From: Pseudomonas sp. Tri1
GTDB lineage: Bacteria > Pseudomonadota > Gammaproteobacteria > Pseudomonadales > Pseudomonadaceae
Length of the DNA stretch: 64,000 bases
Reading direction: 5' to 3'
Assembly (NCBI RefSeq): GCF_017968885.1
Contig: NZ_CP072913.1
Coordinates: forward strand, 2,402,001 to 2,466,000
The translations under genes were made by a program, and so were the position numbers. Positions 17,843-27,622 of the stretch are shown here, piece by piece (the stretch's first letter is position 1; each line of letters starts with the position of its first letter). Under the pieces are notes generated by a model that did no database searches, was not told the origin of the DNA, and saw nothing but the letters and a program-made list of their open reading frames with translations.

Positions 17843-18691
17843 ATGCAACGCCGACCTTCCTTGTTCAAAGCGTGTGTTTTTCTCTTCGCGGCCACGACGG
17901 CTGCCATGGGTGTCGCCCAGGCGGCCGACAGCAAGCTGGACAGCGTGCTGCAGCGTGGGAAATTGATCGTGGGCACGGGCAGTACCAATGCGCCGTGGCA
18001 CTTCCAGGGAGCGGATGGCAAGTTGCAGGGTTTTGATATCGACATTGCGCGGATGGTCGCCAAGGGCCTGTTCAATGACCCGGAAAAAGTCGAGTTCGTG
18101 GTGCAATCTTCTGATGCGCGCATTCCCAACTTGCTGACCGACAAGGTCGACATGAGCTGCCAGTTCATCACCGTCACCGCCAGCCGTGCCCAGCAAGTGG
18201 CCTTCACCTTGCCGTACTACCGCGAAGGCGTGGGCCTGCTGCTGCCGGCCAACAGCAAGTACAAGGAAATCGAAGACCTCAAGGCCGGTGGCGACGGTGT
18301 CACCGTGGCGGTGCTGCAGAATGTCTACGCCGAAGAATTGGTGCACCAGGCACTGCCCAAGGCCAAGGTCGACCAGTACGACAGCGTCGATTTGATGTAT
18401 CAGGCGGTGAACTCCGGTCGCGCCGATGCTGCCGCCACCGACCAGTCCTCGGTCAAGTATCTGATGGTGCAGAACCCTGGTCGCTACCGCAGCCCGGCCT
18501 ACGCCTGGAGCCCGCAAACCTATGCCTGTGCGGTCAAGCGTGGCGACCAGGACTGGCTGAACTTCGTCAACACCACCTTGCATGAAGCCATGACCGGCGT
18601 GGAGTTCCCGACATACGCAGCGTCGTTCAAACAGTGGTTCGGCGTCGAGCTGCCATCGCCAGCGATCGGTTTCCCTGTCGAATTCAAATGA
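17843..18691 (+). CDS. Polar amino-acid ABC transporter, periplasmic binding protein
   Basis: Family 3 solute-binding protein, 282 residues. Signal peptide with core FLFAATTAAMGVAQAA, then the typical SKLDSVLQRGKLIVGTGSTNAPWHFQ opening of the mature domain. GFDIDIARMVAKGLF and the repeated lobe structure identify the polar amino-acid family. Start at ATG 17843 with GGAG 8 bp upstream; a GTG three codons earlier is possible. It is first in the cluster with two permeases and an ATPase, followed by a mRNA hairpin. The neighbouring deaminase suggests a D- or hydroxy-amino acid substrate. Confidence 0.9.
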   Translation: MQRRPSLFKACVFLFAATTAAMGVAQAADSKLDSVLQRGKLIVGTGSTNAPWHFQGADGKLQGFDIDIARMVAKGLFNDPEKVEFVVQSSDARIPNLLTDKVDMSCQFITVTASRAQQVAFTLPYYREGVGLLLPANSKYKEIEDLKAGGDGVTVAVLQNVYAEELVHQALPKAKVDQYDSVDLMYQAVNSGRADAAATDQSSVKYLMVQNPGRYRSPAYAWSPQTYACAVKRGDQDWLNFVNTTLHEAMTGVEFPTYAASFKQWFGVELPSPAIGFPVEFK

Positions 18692-18702
18692 CCCTGTGAG
18701 CC

Positions 18703-18727
18703 CGGGGCGCCACTTTCGGGCGCCCCG
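18703..18727 (+). terminator. Intercistronic hairpin between binding protein and permease genes
   Basis: CGGGGCGCC/GGGCGCCCCG stem with loop ACTTTC, without a U run. Such hairpins commonly stabilise the binding-protein mRNA or attenuate downstream genes, giving more binding protein than membrane subunits. Confidence 0.6.
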
Positions 18728-18745
18728 TTGAAGGTACTGTCGACC

Positions 18746-19408
18746 ATGAATTATCAGTTGAACTTTGCCGCCGTCTGGCGCGATTTCGACACCTTGCTGG
18801 CGGGGCTTGGCCTGGGGCTGTCCCTGGCGCTTGTGTCGATCGCCATCGGTTGCGTGATCGGCCTGGCGATGGCGTTCGCGCTGCTCAGCAAACACCGGGT
18901 CTTGCGGGTGCTGGCATCGGTGTATGTCACGGTGATCCGCAATACGCCTATCCTGGTGCTGATCCTGTTGATCTACTTCGCCTTGCCGAGCCTGGGCATC
19001 CGCCTGGACAAGCTGCCGTCGTTCGTCATCACCCTGTCGCTGTACGCCGGGGCGTACCTGACCGAAGTGTTCCGTGGCGGGCTGATGAGCATTCACAAGG
19101 GCCAGCGGGAAGCGGGGCTGGCCATCGGCCTGGGTGAGTGGCAGGTGAAAGCCTACGTCACCGTACCGGTGATGCTGCGCAACGTGCTACCAGCCTTGTC
19201 GAACAACTTCATCTCGCTGTTCAAGGACACCTCCCTGGCGGCGGCGATTGCCGTGCCGGAGCTGACCTATTACGCCCGCAAGATCAACGTGGAGAGCTAC
19301 CGGGTGATCGAAACCTGGCTGGTGACCACGGCACTGTATGTCGCGGCCTGTTACCTCATTGCCATGGTGCTGCGGTATTTCGAGCAGCGCCTGGCGATCC
19401 GCCGTTAG
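18746..19408 (+). CDS. Amino-acid ABC transporter permease (first)
   Basis: 220-residue HisMQ-type inner-membrane permease with several transmembrane helices and the characteristic sequence VTVIRNTPILVLILLIYFALP and the EAA loop (EAGLAIGLGEWQVKAYVTVPVMLRNVLP). Start taken at ATG 18746. It is followed 9 bp later by a second permease, implying a heterodimeric channel. Confidence 0.9.
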   Translation: MNYQLNFAAVWRDFDTLLAGLGLGLSLALVSIAIGCVIGLAMAFALLSKHRVLRVLASVYVTVIRNTPILVLILLIYFALPSLGIRLDKLPSFVITLSLYAGAYLTEVFRGGLMSIHKGQREAGLAIGLGEWQVKAYVTVPVMLRNVLPALSNNFISLFKDTSLAAAIAVPELTYYARKINVESYRVIETWLVTTALYVAACYLIAMVLRYFEQRLAIRR

Positions 19409-19417
19409 GAGTGTCCC

Positions 19418-20080
19418 ATGTACGAATCCCCCAGTTGGTTGCATGAGTTGTGGGTCGCCCGGGACACCTTGTGGGCTGGTTTCCTGACCAGTGTGCAGTG
19501 TTCGGTGCTGGCGATTTTGTTGGGCACCTTGATCGGCCTGGTCGCCGGGCTGGTGCTGACTTACGGGCGGACCTGGATGCGCGCGCCGTTTCGTTTCTAT
19601 GTCGACCTGATTCGCGGCACGCCAGTGTTCGTGCTGGTGCTGGCCTGCTTCTACATGGCCCCGGCGCTGGGTTGGCAGATCGGCGCGTTCCAGGCCGGTG
19701 TCCTGGGCCTGACGCTGTTTTGTGGTTCCCACGTCGCCGAGATCGTGCGCGGGGCCTTGCAGGCTTTGCCGCGCGGGCAGATGGAGGCGAGCCAGGCCAT
19801 CGGCCTGACGTTCTTCCAGGCGTTGGGCTACGTGCTGTTGCCCCAGGCCTTGCGGCAGATCTTGCCGACCTGGGTCAATTCCTCCACCGAGATCGTCAAG
19901 GCCTCGACCCTGCTGTCGGTGATCGGCGTCGCCGAACTGCTGCTCAGCACCCAGCAGATCATCGCCCGGACCTTCATGACCCTGGAGTTTTACCTGTTCG
20001 CCGGGTTTCTCTTTTTCATCATCAATTACGCCATCGAATTGCTCGGGCGGCACATTGAAAAGCGGGTGGCCTTGCCATGA
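19418..20080 (+). CDS. Amino-acid ABC transporter permease (second)
   Basis: 220-residue HisMQ-type permease, partner of the preceding gene. It shows [20 protein letters not shown] and the EAA loop ([20 protein letters not shown]). It overlaps the ATPase gene by 4 bp (ATGA), indicating translational coupling. Confidence 0.9.
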   Translation: MYESPSWLHELWVARDTLWAGFLTSVQCSVLAILLGTLIGLVAGLVLTYGRTWMRAPFRFYVDLIRGTPVFVLVLACFYMAPALGWQIGAFQAGVLGLTLFCGSHVAEIVRGALQALPRGQMEASQAIGLTFFQALGYVLLPQALRQILPTWVNSSTEIVKASTLLSVIGVAELLLSTQQIIARTFMTLEFYLFAGFLFFIINYAIELLGRHIEKRVALP

Positions 20081-20883
20081 CTGACGTTTCGAATCTCTCC
20101 CAAACGGAGCTCTCCAACACCCAGCCGCTGCTGGACATTCGCGGTCTGCGCAAGCAATACGGCCCGCTGGAAGTGCTCAAGGGCGTGGACCTGAGCATGC
20201 AGCGCGGCAACGTCGTCACGCTGATCGGCTCCAGCGGCTCGGGCAAGACCACGCTGCTGCGCTGCGTCAATATGCTGGAAGAGTTCCAGGGCGGACAGAT
20301 CATGCTCGACGGCGAGTCCATCGGCTATGACGACATCGACGGCAAGCGCGTGCGCCATCCCGAGAAAGTCATCGCCCGGCACCGCGCGATGACCGGCATG
20401 GCCTTCCAGCAATTCAACCTGTTCCCCCATTTGACCGCGTTGCAGAACGTCACCCTGGGCCTGCTCAAGGTGAAAAAACTGCCCAAGGACGAAGCGGTGG
20501 CGCTGGCCGAGAAATGGCTGGAGCGGGTCGGCCTGCTGGAACGCCGTGATCATTTTCCCGGTCAGTTGTCCGGCGGCCAGCAGCAGCGCGTGGCCATTGC
20601 CCGGGCGATTGCCATGAACCCCAGCCTGATGCTGTTCGATGAAGTGACCTCGGCCCTGGACCCGGAACTGGTGGGCGAAGTGCTCAACGTGATCAAGGGC
20701 CTGGCCGAAGACGGCATGACCATGTTGCTGGTGACCCACGAAATGCGTTTTGCCTTCGAGGTGTCGGACAAGATCGTGTTCATGAACCAAGGCCGGATCG
20801 AAGAGCAAGGGCCACCCAAGGAACTGTTCGAGCGGCCGCAATCGCCGCGTCTGGCGGAATTTCTCAAGAACACGCGTTTTTAA
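20077..20883 (+). CDS. Amino-acid ABC transporter ATP-binding protein
   Basis: 268-residue cytoplasmic ATPase energising the importer. Walker [11 protein letters not shown]-loop [11 protein letters not shown], signature LSGGQQQR, Walker [15 protein letters not shown] and H-loop VTHEM are all intact. It is fused by overlap to the second permease and followed 26 bp later by a RidA gene. Confidence 0.93.
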   Translation: MTDVSNLSQTELSNTQPLLDIRGLRKQYGPLEVLKGVDLSMQRGNVVTLIGSSGSGKTTLLRCVNMLEEFQGGQIMLDGESIGYDDIDGKRVRHPEKVIARHRAMTGMAFQQFNLFPHLTALQNVTLGLLKVKKLPKDEAVALAEKWLERVGLLERRDHFPGQLSGGQQQRVAIARAIAMNPSLMLFDEVTSALDPELVGEVLNVIKGLAEDGMTMLLVTHEMRFAFEVSDKIVFMNQGRIEEQGPPKELFERPQSPRLAEFLKNTRF

Positions 20884-20909
20884 CTTTCTATTCAACAAGG
20901 AGATAACCC

Positions 20910-21296
20910 ATGAGCATTACCCGATACGGCACCGGCAGTACCGCAGGCGGCGGTCAGCCCCGGCCCTTCGCCCGCGCCGTGGAGGCTGACGGCTGGCTGC
21001 ACGTATCCGGCCAGGTGCCGGCGGTGAACGGCGAGATCATCGTCGGCGGGATCGTCGAGCAGACGCACCAGACCATGAAGAACCTGGTCGCCATTCTCGA
21101 AGAGGCCGGATACGGCCTGGAGGATGTGGTGCGCTGCGGCGTGTGGCTGGAAGACCCGCGGGATTTCTGGAGTTTCAACAAAGTGTTCGGCGAATACTTC
21201 AGCCCGGAACACGCCCCGGCCCGGGCCTGCGTACAGGCCAGCATGATGGTCGATTGCAAGGTCGAGATCGATTGTGTGGCATACAAGAAGAAGTGA
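20910..21296 (+). CDS. RidA/YjgF/UK114 family enamine/imine deaminase
   Basis: 128-residue RidA-family protein that hydrolyses reactive 2-aminoacrylate-type enamines released by PLP dehydratases. The family Arg is present in PARACVQASMM, with the preceding GYGLEDVVRCGVWLEDPRDF. Preceded by AAGGAG. Its placement with a transporter and a D-amino-acid dehydratase/deaminase fits detoxification of that enzyme's intermediate. Confidence 0.9.
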   Translation: MSITRYGTGSTAGGGQPRPFARAVEADGWLHVSGQVPAVNGEIIVGGIVEQTHQTMKNLVAILEEAGYGLEDVVRCGVWLEDPRDFWSFNKVFGEYFSPEHAPARACVQASMMVDCKVEIDCVAYKKK

Positions 21297-21300
21297 TCAT

Positions 21301-21412
21301 TGATCGTTCCCACGCTCTGCGTGGGAAGCCGCCATGGACGCTTCGCGTCCGCTGTCGATGTGACGCAGAGCGTCACGGGATGCATTGCCCACGCAGAGCG
21401 TGGGAACGATCA
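21301..21412. repeat. 112-bp intergenic repeat with long inverted ends (family copy 1)
   Basis: Ends are perfect inverted copies (TGATCGTTCCCACGCTCTGC at the left, its complement at the right). The centre contains a second nested inverted repeat GACGCTTCGCGTC and GACGCAGAGCGTC. A related element is at 30878-30986. It resembles small palindromic intergenic repeats of fluorescent pseudomonads; no coding capacity. Confidence 0.8.
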
Positions 21413-21423
21413 GGAATACTGAG

Positions 21424-22188
21424 ATGACCGAAGACACCATCAAGCGCCGGGCCCGGGGATTGGATCGGGCGTTCGATATCCTCGATTTCCTCAAGGAAAT
21501 CGGCCAACCGCTGCGTCCGAACGACATCGCCAGCGGCATCGGCAGCCCCAAGTCCACGGTCTATGAACTGGTGGCGTCGCTGCTGGAGCGACGCATCCTC
21601 GAACCCGTGGGCAAGGACGGTCACGTCTATCTGGGCCGCCAGTTGTACTTTCTCGGGCAGGCGCACCTGCGGCATTTCGACTTGAGCCGCGAGGCCGATC
21701 ATGCGCTGCAGGAGATCGTCAGCCAGACTCGCGAAACCGCACAGATGTGCCTGCTCAACGGGCGCAAATACACAGTGGCGCTGATGAAGGAGGGTGAGCG
21801 GCATTTTCGTATCTCATCGGACATCGGTGAAAACGCGCCAATCCCCTGGACGGCGTCCGGACGCCTGTTGCTGGCGCATTTGAGCGACCAGCAGATCGTC
21901 GACCTGATCGACCCTGATGATTTCATCCTGCCGGACGGCGAGCGCCTGCCCCTGGAGCAGTTTCTCAAGGAAATTCGTCAGGCTGGCCTCGATGGTTTTT
22001 TTTCCTTCGACAGCGTGGCCGACACCTTCACCCATTGCTTCGCCGCGCCGGTCAAAGACCCCAATGGCGTGGCCATCGCGACCCTGTGCATCGTCGCCCC
22101 ACGGGCCGACGCCAAGAACAATTACGCCGACTACCGCCGGGTGCTGATCGAAAGCGCCAACAACCTGGCCCGGCGCATCAATGAATAG
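21424..22188 (+). CDS. IclR family transcriptional regulator
   Basis: 254-residue regulator. N-terminal winged helix (about 10-75, ALDRAFDILDFL-like opening and SPKSTVYELVASLLERRIL recognition helix) and C-terminal effector domain ending RVLIESANNLARRINE. Start at ATG 21424, immediately after the palindromic repeat, avoids reading through it. It lies inside the transporter/RidA/deaminase cluster, so it most likely regulates it. Confidence 0.9.
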   Translation: MTEDTIKRRARGLDRAFDILDFLKEIGQPLRPNDIASGIGSPKSTVYELVASLLERRILEPVGKDGHVYLGRQLYFLGQAHLRHFDLSREADHALQEIVSQTRETAQMCLLNGRKYTVALMKEGERHFRISSDIGENAPIPWTASGRLLLAHLSDQQIVDLIDPDDFILPDGERLPLEQFLKEIRQAGLDGFFSFDSVADTFTHCFAAPVKDPNGVAIATLCIVAPRADAKNNYADYRRVLIESANNLARRINE

Positions 22189-22218
22189 ACAGCCGCGCTG
22201 CCTGTGAGGAGTTTGAAC

Positions 22219-23436
22219 ATGTCTTCTACCATTCATAACGCTGCCGTGGAGAAGGGTGCTGCCACCGTCGGCGCGCATTTGCTGCGGGACGTCAGCTTGC
22301 CGGCGCTGGTGCTGCACCGCGCGGCGCTGGAACACAACATCCGCTGGATGCAAACGTTCGTCAGTGACAGCGGTGCCGAACTGGCGCCTCACGGCAAGAC
22401 CAGCATGACCCCGGCGCTGTTTCGCCGTCAGCTCGAGGCTGGCGCCTGGGGCATGACTCTGGCCACTGCCGTGCAGACCCGTGCCGCTTATGCCCACGGC
22501 GTGCGCCGGGTACTGATGGCCAACCAACTGGTGGGCGCGCCGAACATGGCGTTGATCGCCGAGTTGTTGGCCGACCCGGCGTTCGAATTTCATTGCATGG
22601 TCGATCATCCCGACAACGTGGCTGACCTGGGCGCGTTCTTTGCCTCGCGTGGCGTGAAGCTGAACGTGATGATCGAATACGGCGTGGTCGGCGGCCGCTG
22701 TGGCTGCCGGAGCGAGGCCGAGGTGCTGGCCCTGGCCGAGGCGATCCGGGCGCAACCGGCGCTGGCATTGACCGGTATCGAAGGCTACGAAGGTGTCATC
22801 CACGGTGACCACGCCATCAGCGGCATCCGCGCGTTCGCCGCGTCTCTGGTGCGGTTGGCGGTGCAGTTGCAGGACAGCGGCGCGTTTGCCATCGACAAAC
22901 CGATCATCACCGCCTCGGGATCGGCCTGGTACGACCTGATCGCTGAATCCTTCGAAGCCCAGAATGCCCACGGGCGTTTCCTCAGCGTGTTGCGTCCCGG
23001 CAGTTACGTGGCCCATGACCATGGCATCTACAAGGAGGCGCAGTGCTGTGTGTTGGAGCGACGCAGCGACCTGCATGAAGGCCTGCGCCCGGCCCTGGAA
23101 GTCTGGGCCCATGTGCAATCGCTGCCGGAGCCGGGTTTTGCGGTGATCGCCTTGGGCAAGCGCGACGTGGCCTACGACGCCGGATTGCCGGTACCGCTCA
23201 AGCGCTACAAGCCCGGTTCAGATGGGGTGGCAGGTGACGACGTGAGCGGTTGCAAGGTGACGGCGGTGATGGACCAGCATGCGTTCATGAGCGTGGCGCC
23301 AGGGGTTGCGTTGCGGGTCGGGGACATCATTTCGTTCGGTACTTCCCATCCGTGCCTGACGTTCGACAAGTGGCGGGTGGGGTGTCTGGTGGATGAGCAG
23401 TTGCGGGTGGTGGAGAGCATGGAGACTTGTTTCTAA
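22219..23436 (+). CDS. DSD1-type PLP- and zinc-dependent D-amino-acid dehydratase/deaminase
   Basis: 405-residue fold-III PLP protein of the alanine racemase-like/D-threonine aldolase family (DSD1, D-threo-3-hydroxyaspartate dehydratase group, commonly annotated amino acid deaminase). The PLP lysine is in APHGKTSMTP (about residue 59). The C-terminal metal site is seen as DQHAFM and SHPCLTFDKW, whose His and Cys are the zinc ligands of the family. AGGAG lies before the ATG. Together with RidA and the ABC importer it indicates catabolism of a D- or 3-hydroxy amino acid; the exact substrate is not determined. Confidence 0.85.
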   Translation: MSSTIHNAAVEKGAATVGAHLLRDVSLPALVLHRAALEHNIRWMQTFVSDSGAELAPHGKTSMTPALFRRQLEAGAWGMTLATAVQTRAAYAHGVRRVLMANQLVGAPNMALIAELLADPAFEFHCMVDHPDNVADLGAFFASRGVKLNVMIEYGVVGGRCGCRSEAEVLALAEAIRAQPALALTGIEGYEGVIHGDHAISGIRAFAASLVRLAVQLQDSGAFAIDKPIITASGSAWYDLIAESFEAQNAHGRFLSVLRPGSYVAHDHGIYKEAQCCVLERRSDLHEGLRPALEVWAHVQSLPEPGFAVIALGKRDVAYDAGLPVPLKRYKPGSDGVAGDDVSGCKVTAVMDQHAFMSVAPGVALRVGDIISFGTSHPCLTFDKWRVGCLVDEQLRVVESMETCF

Positions 23437-23455
23437 GGCTTGAGACCGAGTCGCG

Positions 23456-23555
23456 GCTATCGCGAGCAAGCTCGCTCCCACGGGGGATCTTTGGCGAGCA
23501 CAGATTGTGTGTTCACAACGGCCCAGATGTGGGAGCGAGCCTGCTCGCGATAGCG
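23456..23555. repeat. REP pair
   Basis: TCGCGAGCAAGCTCGCTCCC at about 23460 and GTGGGAGCGAGCCTGCTCGC at about 23529 (one base variant in the loop). Confidence 0.9.
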
Positions 23556-23590
23556 GCCTGCCAGACACCACCGAAATATCAGGATCATTC

Positions 23591-24505
23591 ATGAGTACAC
23601 CCAAACCCCGCATCGCCCTGATCGGCGAGTGCATGATCGAGTTGCAACAACGCGCCGACGGCAGTCTGCAACAAAGCTTCGGCGGTGACACCCTGAACAC
23701 GGCGGTGTACCTGTCCCGCGCGCTGGGCGACCGGGGCTCGGTTGACTATGTCACCGCCCTGGGCGACGACAGTTTCAGCGATGCCATGTGCGAGCAGTGG
23801 GCCGCGGAAAACATCGGCCTGGAACGGGTCCAGCGGTTGCCCGGGCGCTTGCCGGGTTTGTATTGCATCCAGACCGATGCGGCGGGTGAGCGGCGGTTCC
23901 TGTACTGGCGCAACGAGGCGGCGGTACGCGATTGCTTTACCACCCCGGCCGCTGGGGCGATTCTTGCCGCATTGGTGGATTACGATGTGCTGTATTTCAG
24001 CGGCGTCACCCTGGCGGTGCTCGGCGAGCAGGGGCGGGCCAAGCTGATCGAAACCCTGGTCCAGGCGCGTCGGCGCGGGGCCCAGGTGGTGTTCGACAAC
24101 AACTACCGGCCAAGGCTCTGGGCCTCGGTCGAAGCGGCCCGTGCGGCCTATCGCAGCGTACTGCCCTACGTGGAGTTGGCGCTGTTGACGGTGGACGACG
24201 AGCAGGCGCTGTTCGGGTATGCCGACAGCGAGGCGGTGTTCGCCGCGTACGCGCAATTCGGCACCCCGGAGGTAGTGCTCAAGCGCGGCGCCGAGGCCTG
24301 TCTGATCCGTTGCGATGGCCAGTCTTATGAAGTGCCTGCCCGCCGGGTCGAGCGGGTGGTGGACACCACGGCGGCGGGGGACTCATTCAGCGCCGCGTAC
24401 CTGGCAAGTCGCTTGCTGGGTGGCAGCCCGGAGGAAGCGGCCGAGGCCGGCCATCTGTTGGCGAGCCGGGTGATCCAGGTGCCTGGGGCGTTGATGCCTC
24501 GGTAA
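23591..24505 (+). CDS. PfkB family sugar kinase (2-keto-3-deoxygluconate kinase-like)
   Basis: 304-residue ribokinase-family protein. GECMIEL at the start, the substrate loop FGGDTLNTAVYLSRAL, and the C-terminal anion-hole/catalytic motif DTTAAGDSFSAAYLASRLL are clear. Similarity is closest to KdgK-type kinases by memory, but the substrate is not certain. It is flanked by REP pairs and may be in the same transcription unit as the deaminase gene, although the REP doublet between them suggests weaker coupling. Confidence 0.82.
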   Translation: MSTPKPRIALIGECMIELQQRADGSLQQSFGGDTLNTAVYLSRALGDRGSVDYVTALGDDSFSDAMCEQWAAENIGLERVQRLPGRLPGLYCIQTDAAGERRFLYWRNEAAVRDCFTTPAAGAILAALVDYDVLYFSGVTLAVLGEQGRAKLIETLVQARRRGAQVVFDNNYRPRLWASVEAARAAYRSVLPYVELALLTVDDEQALFGYADSEAVFAAYAQFGTPEVVLKRGAEACLIRCDGQSYEVPARRVERVVDTTAAGDSFSAAYLASRLLGGSPEEAAEAGHLLASRVIQVPGALMPR

Positions 24506-24521
24506 CGCAGGGTACACAGAA

Positions 24522-24615
24522 CCTGTGGGAGCGAGCCTGCTCGCGATAGCAGTGTGTCAGTCGACATGGATGCTGGCTGATCCGGCGCTATCGCGAGCAA
24601 GCTCGCTCCCACGGG
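24522..24615. repeat. REP pair
   Basis: GTGGGAGCGAGCCTGCTCGC at 24524 and inverted TCGCGAGCAAGCTCGCTCCC at about 24591, between convergent genes. Confidence 0.9.
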
Positions 24616-24630
24616 AAAACTGGGTACTCG

Positions 24631-24906
24631 TCAGTCCCGGTAAAACACCTGCACCAAGTGATAGCCGAACTTGCTCTTGATCGGCCCATGCACCACCCGC
24701 AGCGGCTTCTTGAAGATCACCGCATCGATTGCGCCGACCATCTGCCCTGGCCGTACTTCACCCAGGTCGCCACCGCGTTTGCCGGACGGGCAGGTGGAGT
24801 ATTTCTTGGCCAGTACATCGAAGGCTTCGCCCTTGGCGATGCGTTGCTTGAGCTGTTCGGCTTCTTCGGCGGTTTTCACCAGGATATGGCGGGCTTGGGC
24901 TTTCAT
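24631..24906 (-). CDS. PpiC-type peptidyl-prolyl isomerase (parvulin), cytoplasmic
   Basis: 91-residue single-domain parvulin. ARHILVKTAEEAEQL, CPSGKRGGDLG and FGYHLVQV are the conserved blocks. No signal peptide, so it acts in the cytoplasm. A paralogue of similar size is at 40716. Confidence 0.92.
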   Translation of the reverse strand: MKAQARHILVKTAEEAEQLKQRIAKGEAFDVLAKKYSTCPSGKRGGDLGEVRPGQMVGAIDAVIFKKPLRVVHGPIKSKFGYHLVQVFYRD

Positions 24907-24951
24907 TACAGCGCGGACCTGAACGTAACGGGCCGGCGATTATGCCTCAAG

Positions 24952-27489
24952 TCAGCTGCCATGGTTGATCATCGTCCGAATCTTGTTCGCCAGCAGGTCG
25001 AGGGTGAAGGGCTTGGCGACCATATCCATGCCCTGTTCGAGGAAGCCCTGGCGTTCGGCAGCTTTCTGCGCATAACCGGTCATGAACAGCACCTTCAGGT
25101 CGGGGCGGTGCTGGCGGGCGATTTCCGCCAGTTGCCGACCATTCATGCCCGGTAGGCCGACATCGGTCACCAGCAAGTCGATGCGCTGGCCTGATTCCAA
25201 TAGGGGCAGGGCTGTCTTGGCATCCTGGGCCTGCAGGGCGGTATAGCCCAGGGCATCCAGCAGATCGAGGACCAGCATGCGCACCGCCGGTTCGTCTTCC
25301 ACCAGCAACACGGTCTCCCCGGCGAGCGCTGCCGGTACGTCGACCGTTTCTGGCGCCACGGGCTGTTCGGCGGGCGTGATGTGCAGCCGCGGCAGGTACA
25401 ACTGCACCCGGGTGCCCTGGCCTGGCACGCTGTCCAGGTTGAGGTGACCACCGGATTGCTGGGCAAACCCGTAGATCATCGACAGCCCCAGGCCGGTGCC
25501 CTGGCCGATGGGCTTGGTGGTAAAGAACGGGTCGAAGGCCTTGGCCAGCACGGAGGGGGTCATGCCGCTGCCGTTGTCGCTGACGGCAATCATCACGTAG
25601 TCCCCGGCTTTCACTGGCTCCAGGGTGCTGATGTCATTACCGTCGAGGTAGACGTTGGCGGTTTCGATGGTCAGTTCACCGCCGTCGGGCATGGCGTCCC
25701 GGGCGTTGATCACCAGGTTGAGCAAGGCGTTTTCCAACTGGCTGACATCAGTGTTCACCGGCCATAGCTCGTCGGCCAGTTGCAGGCGCAGCAGGATGTG
25801 ATCGCCGGTGGTACGGCTGAGCAGGTCTTCGAGTGAGTGCACCAGGACGTTAGGGTCCAGCGGCTTGCGGTCCAACGACTGGCGTCGCGAGAAGGCCAGC
25901 AGTCGGTGGGTCAGGGCGGCGGCGCGGTTGGCCGAGGACACCGCCGCCTCGGTGAAACGACCGATCTCGGCGGCACGGCCATTGGCGATGTAGCGTTGCA
26001 TCAGGTCGAGGCTGCCGAGAATGCCGGTGAGCATGTTGTTGAAGTCGTGGGCGATGCCGCCGGTAAGTTGGCCCACTGCTTCCATTTTCTGGGCATGGCG
26101 CAACGCTTCTTCGGCACGTTCGCGCTCGAACATTTCACTTTGCAGACGATGGTTGGCTTCGGCCAGTTGCTGGGTGCGGGCGATGACCCGTTCTTCCAAT
26201 GTTTCGTTGAGGTTGCGCAAGGCCTCCTCGGTTTTCTTGCGCTCGGTCTCGTCGATCACAAAGATGTAGAAACCGTTCACTGCGCCGTCCGAACCGTGGC
26301 GGGGCAGGTAGTTGACCAGTGCATGGCGCTGGCGACCGTCGCGATGGTCCGACTGTACGGTGAAGCTGCACGGCTTGCCCGCCAGGGCGCCGGCGATCTG
26401 TTCGGCGCGGCTGGCGTAGGCTTGCTCGCCGAGCACTTCGCGGATGGTCTTGCCGTACAGTTCCTGGGGTGTCAGGCCGTACCAGTCCAGGTAGGCACTG
26501 TTGTTCAGCCGGAAACGCTCTTCGCGGTCCACGTAGCTGATGAGAATCGGCATGGCATTGATGATCAGCTGTAGCTCGGTCTGGCTCTGGCGCAGAGCTT
26601 GCTCGGTGCGCTTGCGTTCGCTCAGGTCCAGGGCCGCGCCAAGAAAGCGCTTGGGCCGACCGTGGCGATCCTTGTAGCAACGACCGCGCACGAACACCCA
26701 GCGCAGCTCACCATCGGGCCGCAGCAAACGGTATTCCTCGGCGTATTCGGTGCCATGGGTGATGCAGTGCTTGATGCTGCGAGCCACCATGGCCCGATCT
26801 TCGGGGTGTACGCCTTCGAGGTAGGCGCTGATGGGCAACTGGCGTGACAGGCTCGGATCGACGCCATGCAGCAGGGCGAAATGTTCATCGGCAATGAAGC
26901 GATCTTCGCTGATGTCCCAGTCCCAGGTGCCCAACGCATCGGTGGCGGCCAGGGCCAGTTGCAAGCGTTCCTCGCTTTCATGTTGGGCCTTGAGGCTGGC
27001 CTCGGAGCGCCGTTCGAACTCCTGGGCCAGCTTTCGCCGTTCGCTGGTTTCAATGGCTGTGATCAGGATACCGGCGACGCTGGCGCTTTCGTCGTGCACG
27101 GGGCTGTAGGTCAGGTCCAGCCACAGGTCGCAGAGGCGGCCGGCGAAGGGCAGGCGCCATTGCTGATCGCGGCTGCTGTACGTGCGACCTTGCAACACGC
27201 GGTGATAAATCGGTTCGCTGACGGCTTTGAGTTCGGGCCATGCGGTATGGGTCGGCAGGCCGAACGCCTGCGGATGCTTATCGCCGGCCAACCGGGCAAA
27301 GGCGTCGTTGTAGAAGTGGATCAGTTGCGGGCCCCACAACAAGGCCATCGGCATCGGGCAGTGGAGCATGATGTCCACGGCGGTACGCAGGCTTTGCGGC
27401 CAGTCTTGCGCGGTGCCCAGCGGGCTGCGGGTCCAGTCCAGTTGGGTGATCAGGCTCTGTATGTCGCTGCCGGAGGGTATCGCGTTCAT
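24952..27489 (-). CDS. PAS-containing hybrid sensor histidine kinase with C-terminal receiver
   Basis: 845-residue soluble hybrid kinase without membrane segments. Order: PAS-like domain (about 20-150), PAS/PAC (170-295, [10 protein letters not shown]), PAS (305-420), coiled coil (420-465), HisKA with phosphoacceptor H481 in [11 protein letters not shown], HATPase with N box [13 protein letters not shown] and G boxes DNGSGM and GTGLGLSM, then a receiver with phosphoacceptor D776 ([13 protein letters not shown]). No adjacent output regulator, so the partner is unknown. Cytoplasmic PAS sensing of redox, light or ligand is possible; no chromophore Cys motif (NCRFL) is seen. Confidence 0.93.
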   Translation of the reverse strand: MNAIPSGSDIQSLITQLDWTRSPLGTAQDWPQSLRTAVDIMLHCPMPMALLWGPQLIHFYNDAFARLAGDKHPQAFGLPTHTAWPELKAVSEPIYHRVLQGRTYSSRDQQWRLPFAGRLCDLWLDLTYSPVHDESASVAGILITAIETSERRKLAQEFERRSEASLKAQHESEERLQLALAATDALGTWDWDISEDRFIADEHFALLHGVDPSLSRQLPISAYLEGVHPEDRAMVARSIKHCITHGTEYAEEYRLLRPDGELRWVFVRGRCYKDRHGRPKRFLGAALDLSERKRTEQALRQSQTELQLIINAMPILISYVDREERFRLNNSAYLDWYGLTPQELYGKTIREVLGEQAYASRAEQIAGALAGKPCSFTVQSDHRDGRQRHALVNYLPRHGSDGAVNGFYIFVIDETERKKTEEALRNLNETLEERVIARTQQLAEANHRLQSEMFERERAEEALRHAQKMEAVGQLTGGIAHDFNNMLTGILGSLDLMQRYIANGRAAEIGRFTEAAVSSANRAAALTHRLLAFSRRQSLDRKPLDPNVLVHSLEDLLSRTTGDHILLRLQLADELWPVNTDVSQLENALLNLVINARDAMPDGGELTIETANVYLDGNDISTLEPVKAGDYVMIAVSDNGSGMTPSVLAKAFDPFFTTKPIGQGTGLGLSMIYGFAQQSGGHLNLDSVPGQGTRVQLYLPRLHITPAEQPVAPETVDVPAALAGETVLLVEDEPAVRMLVLDLLDALGYTALQAQDAKTALPLLESGQRIDLLVTDVGLPGMNGRQLAEIARQHRPDLKVLFMTGYAQKAAERQGFLEQGMDMVAKPFTLDLLANKIRTMINHGS

Positions 27490-27622
27490 GACAGCCCCCC
27501 TGGAAGTCGTGTCGGTGCCACGGCGTCTACTATCCTCTGAAGAAGGTAAGCGCGGGTTGATCTGAAGGATTTCATGCTCGGTTCAGCTTGTTTCAATTGA
27601 TGTCTCGCGGAAATTTCAGTCC

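Noticed and set aside
21814..23118. Minus-strand 434-codon frame over the IclR and DSD1-type genes
   Set aside because: Spans two well-supported plus-strand genes and shows no motif.
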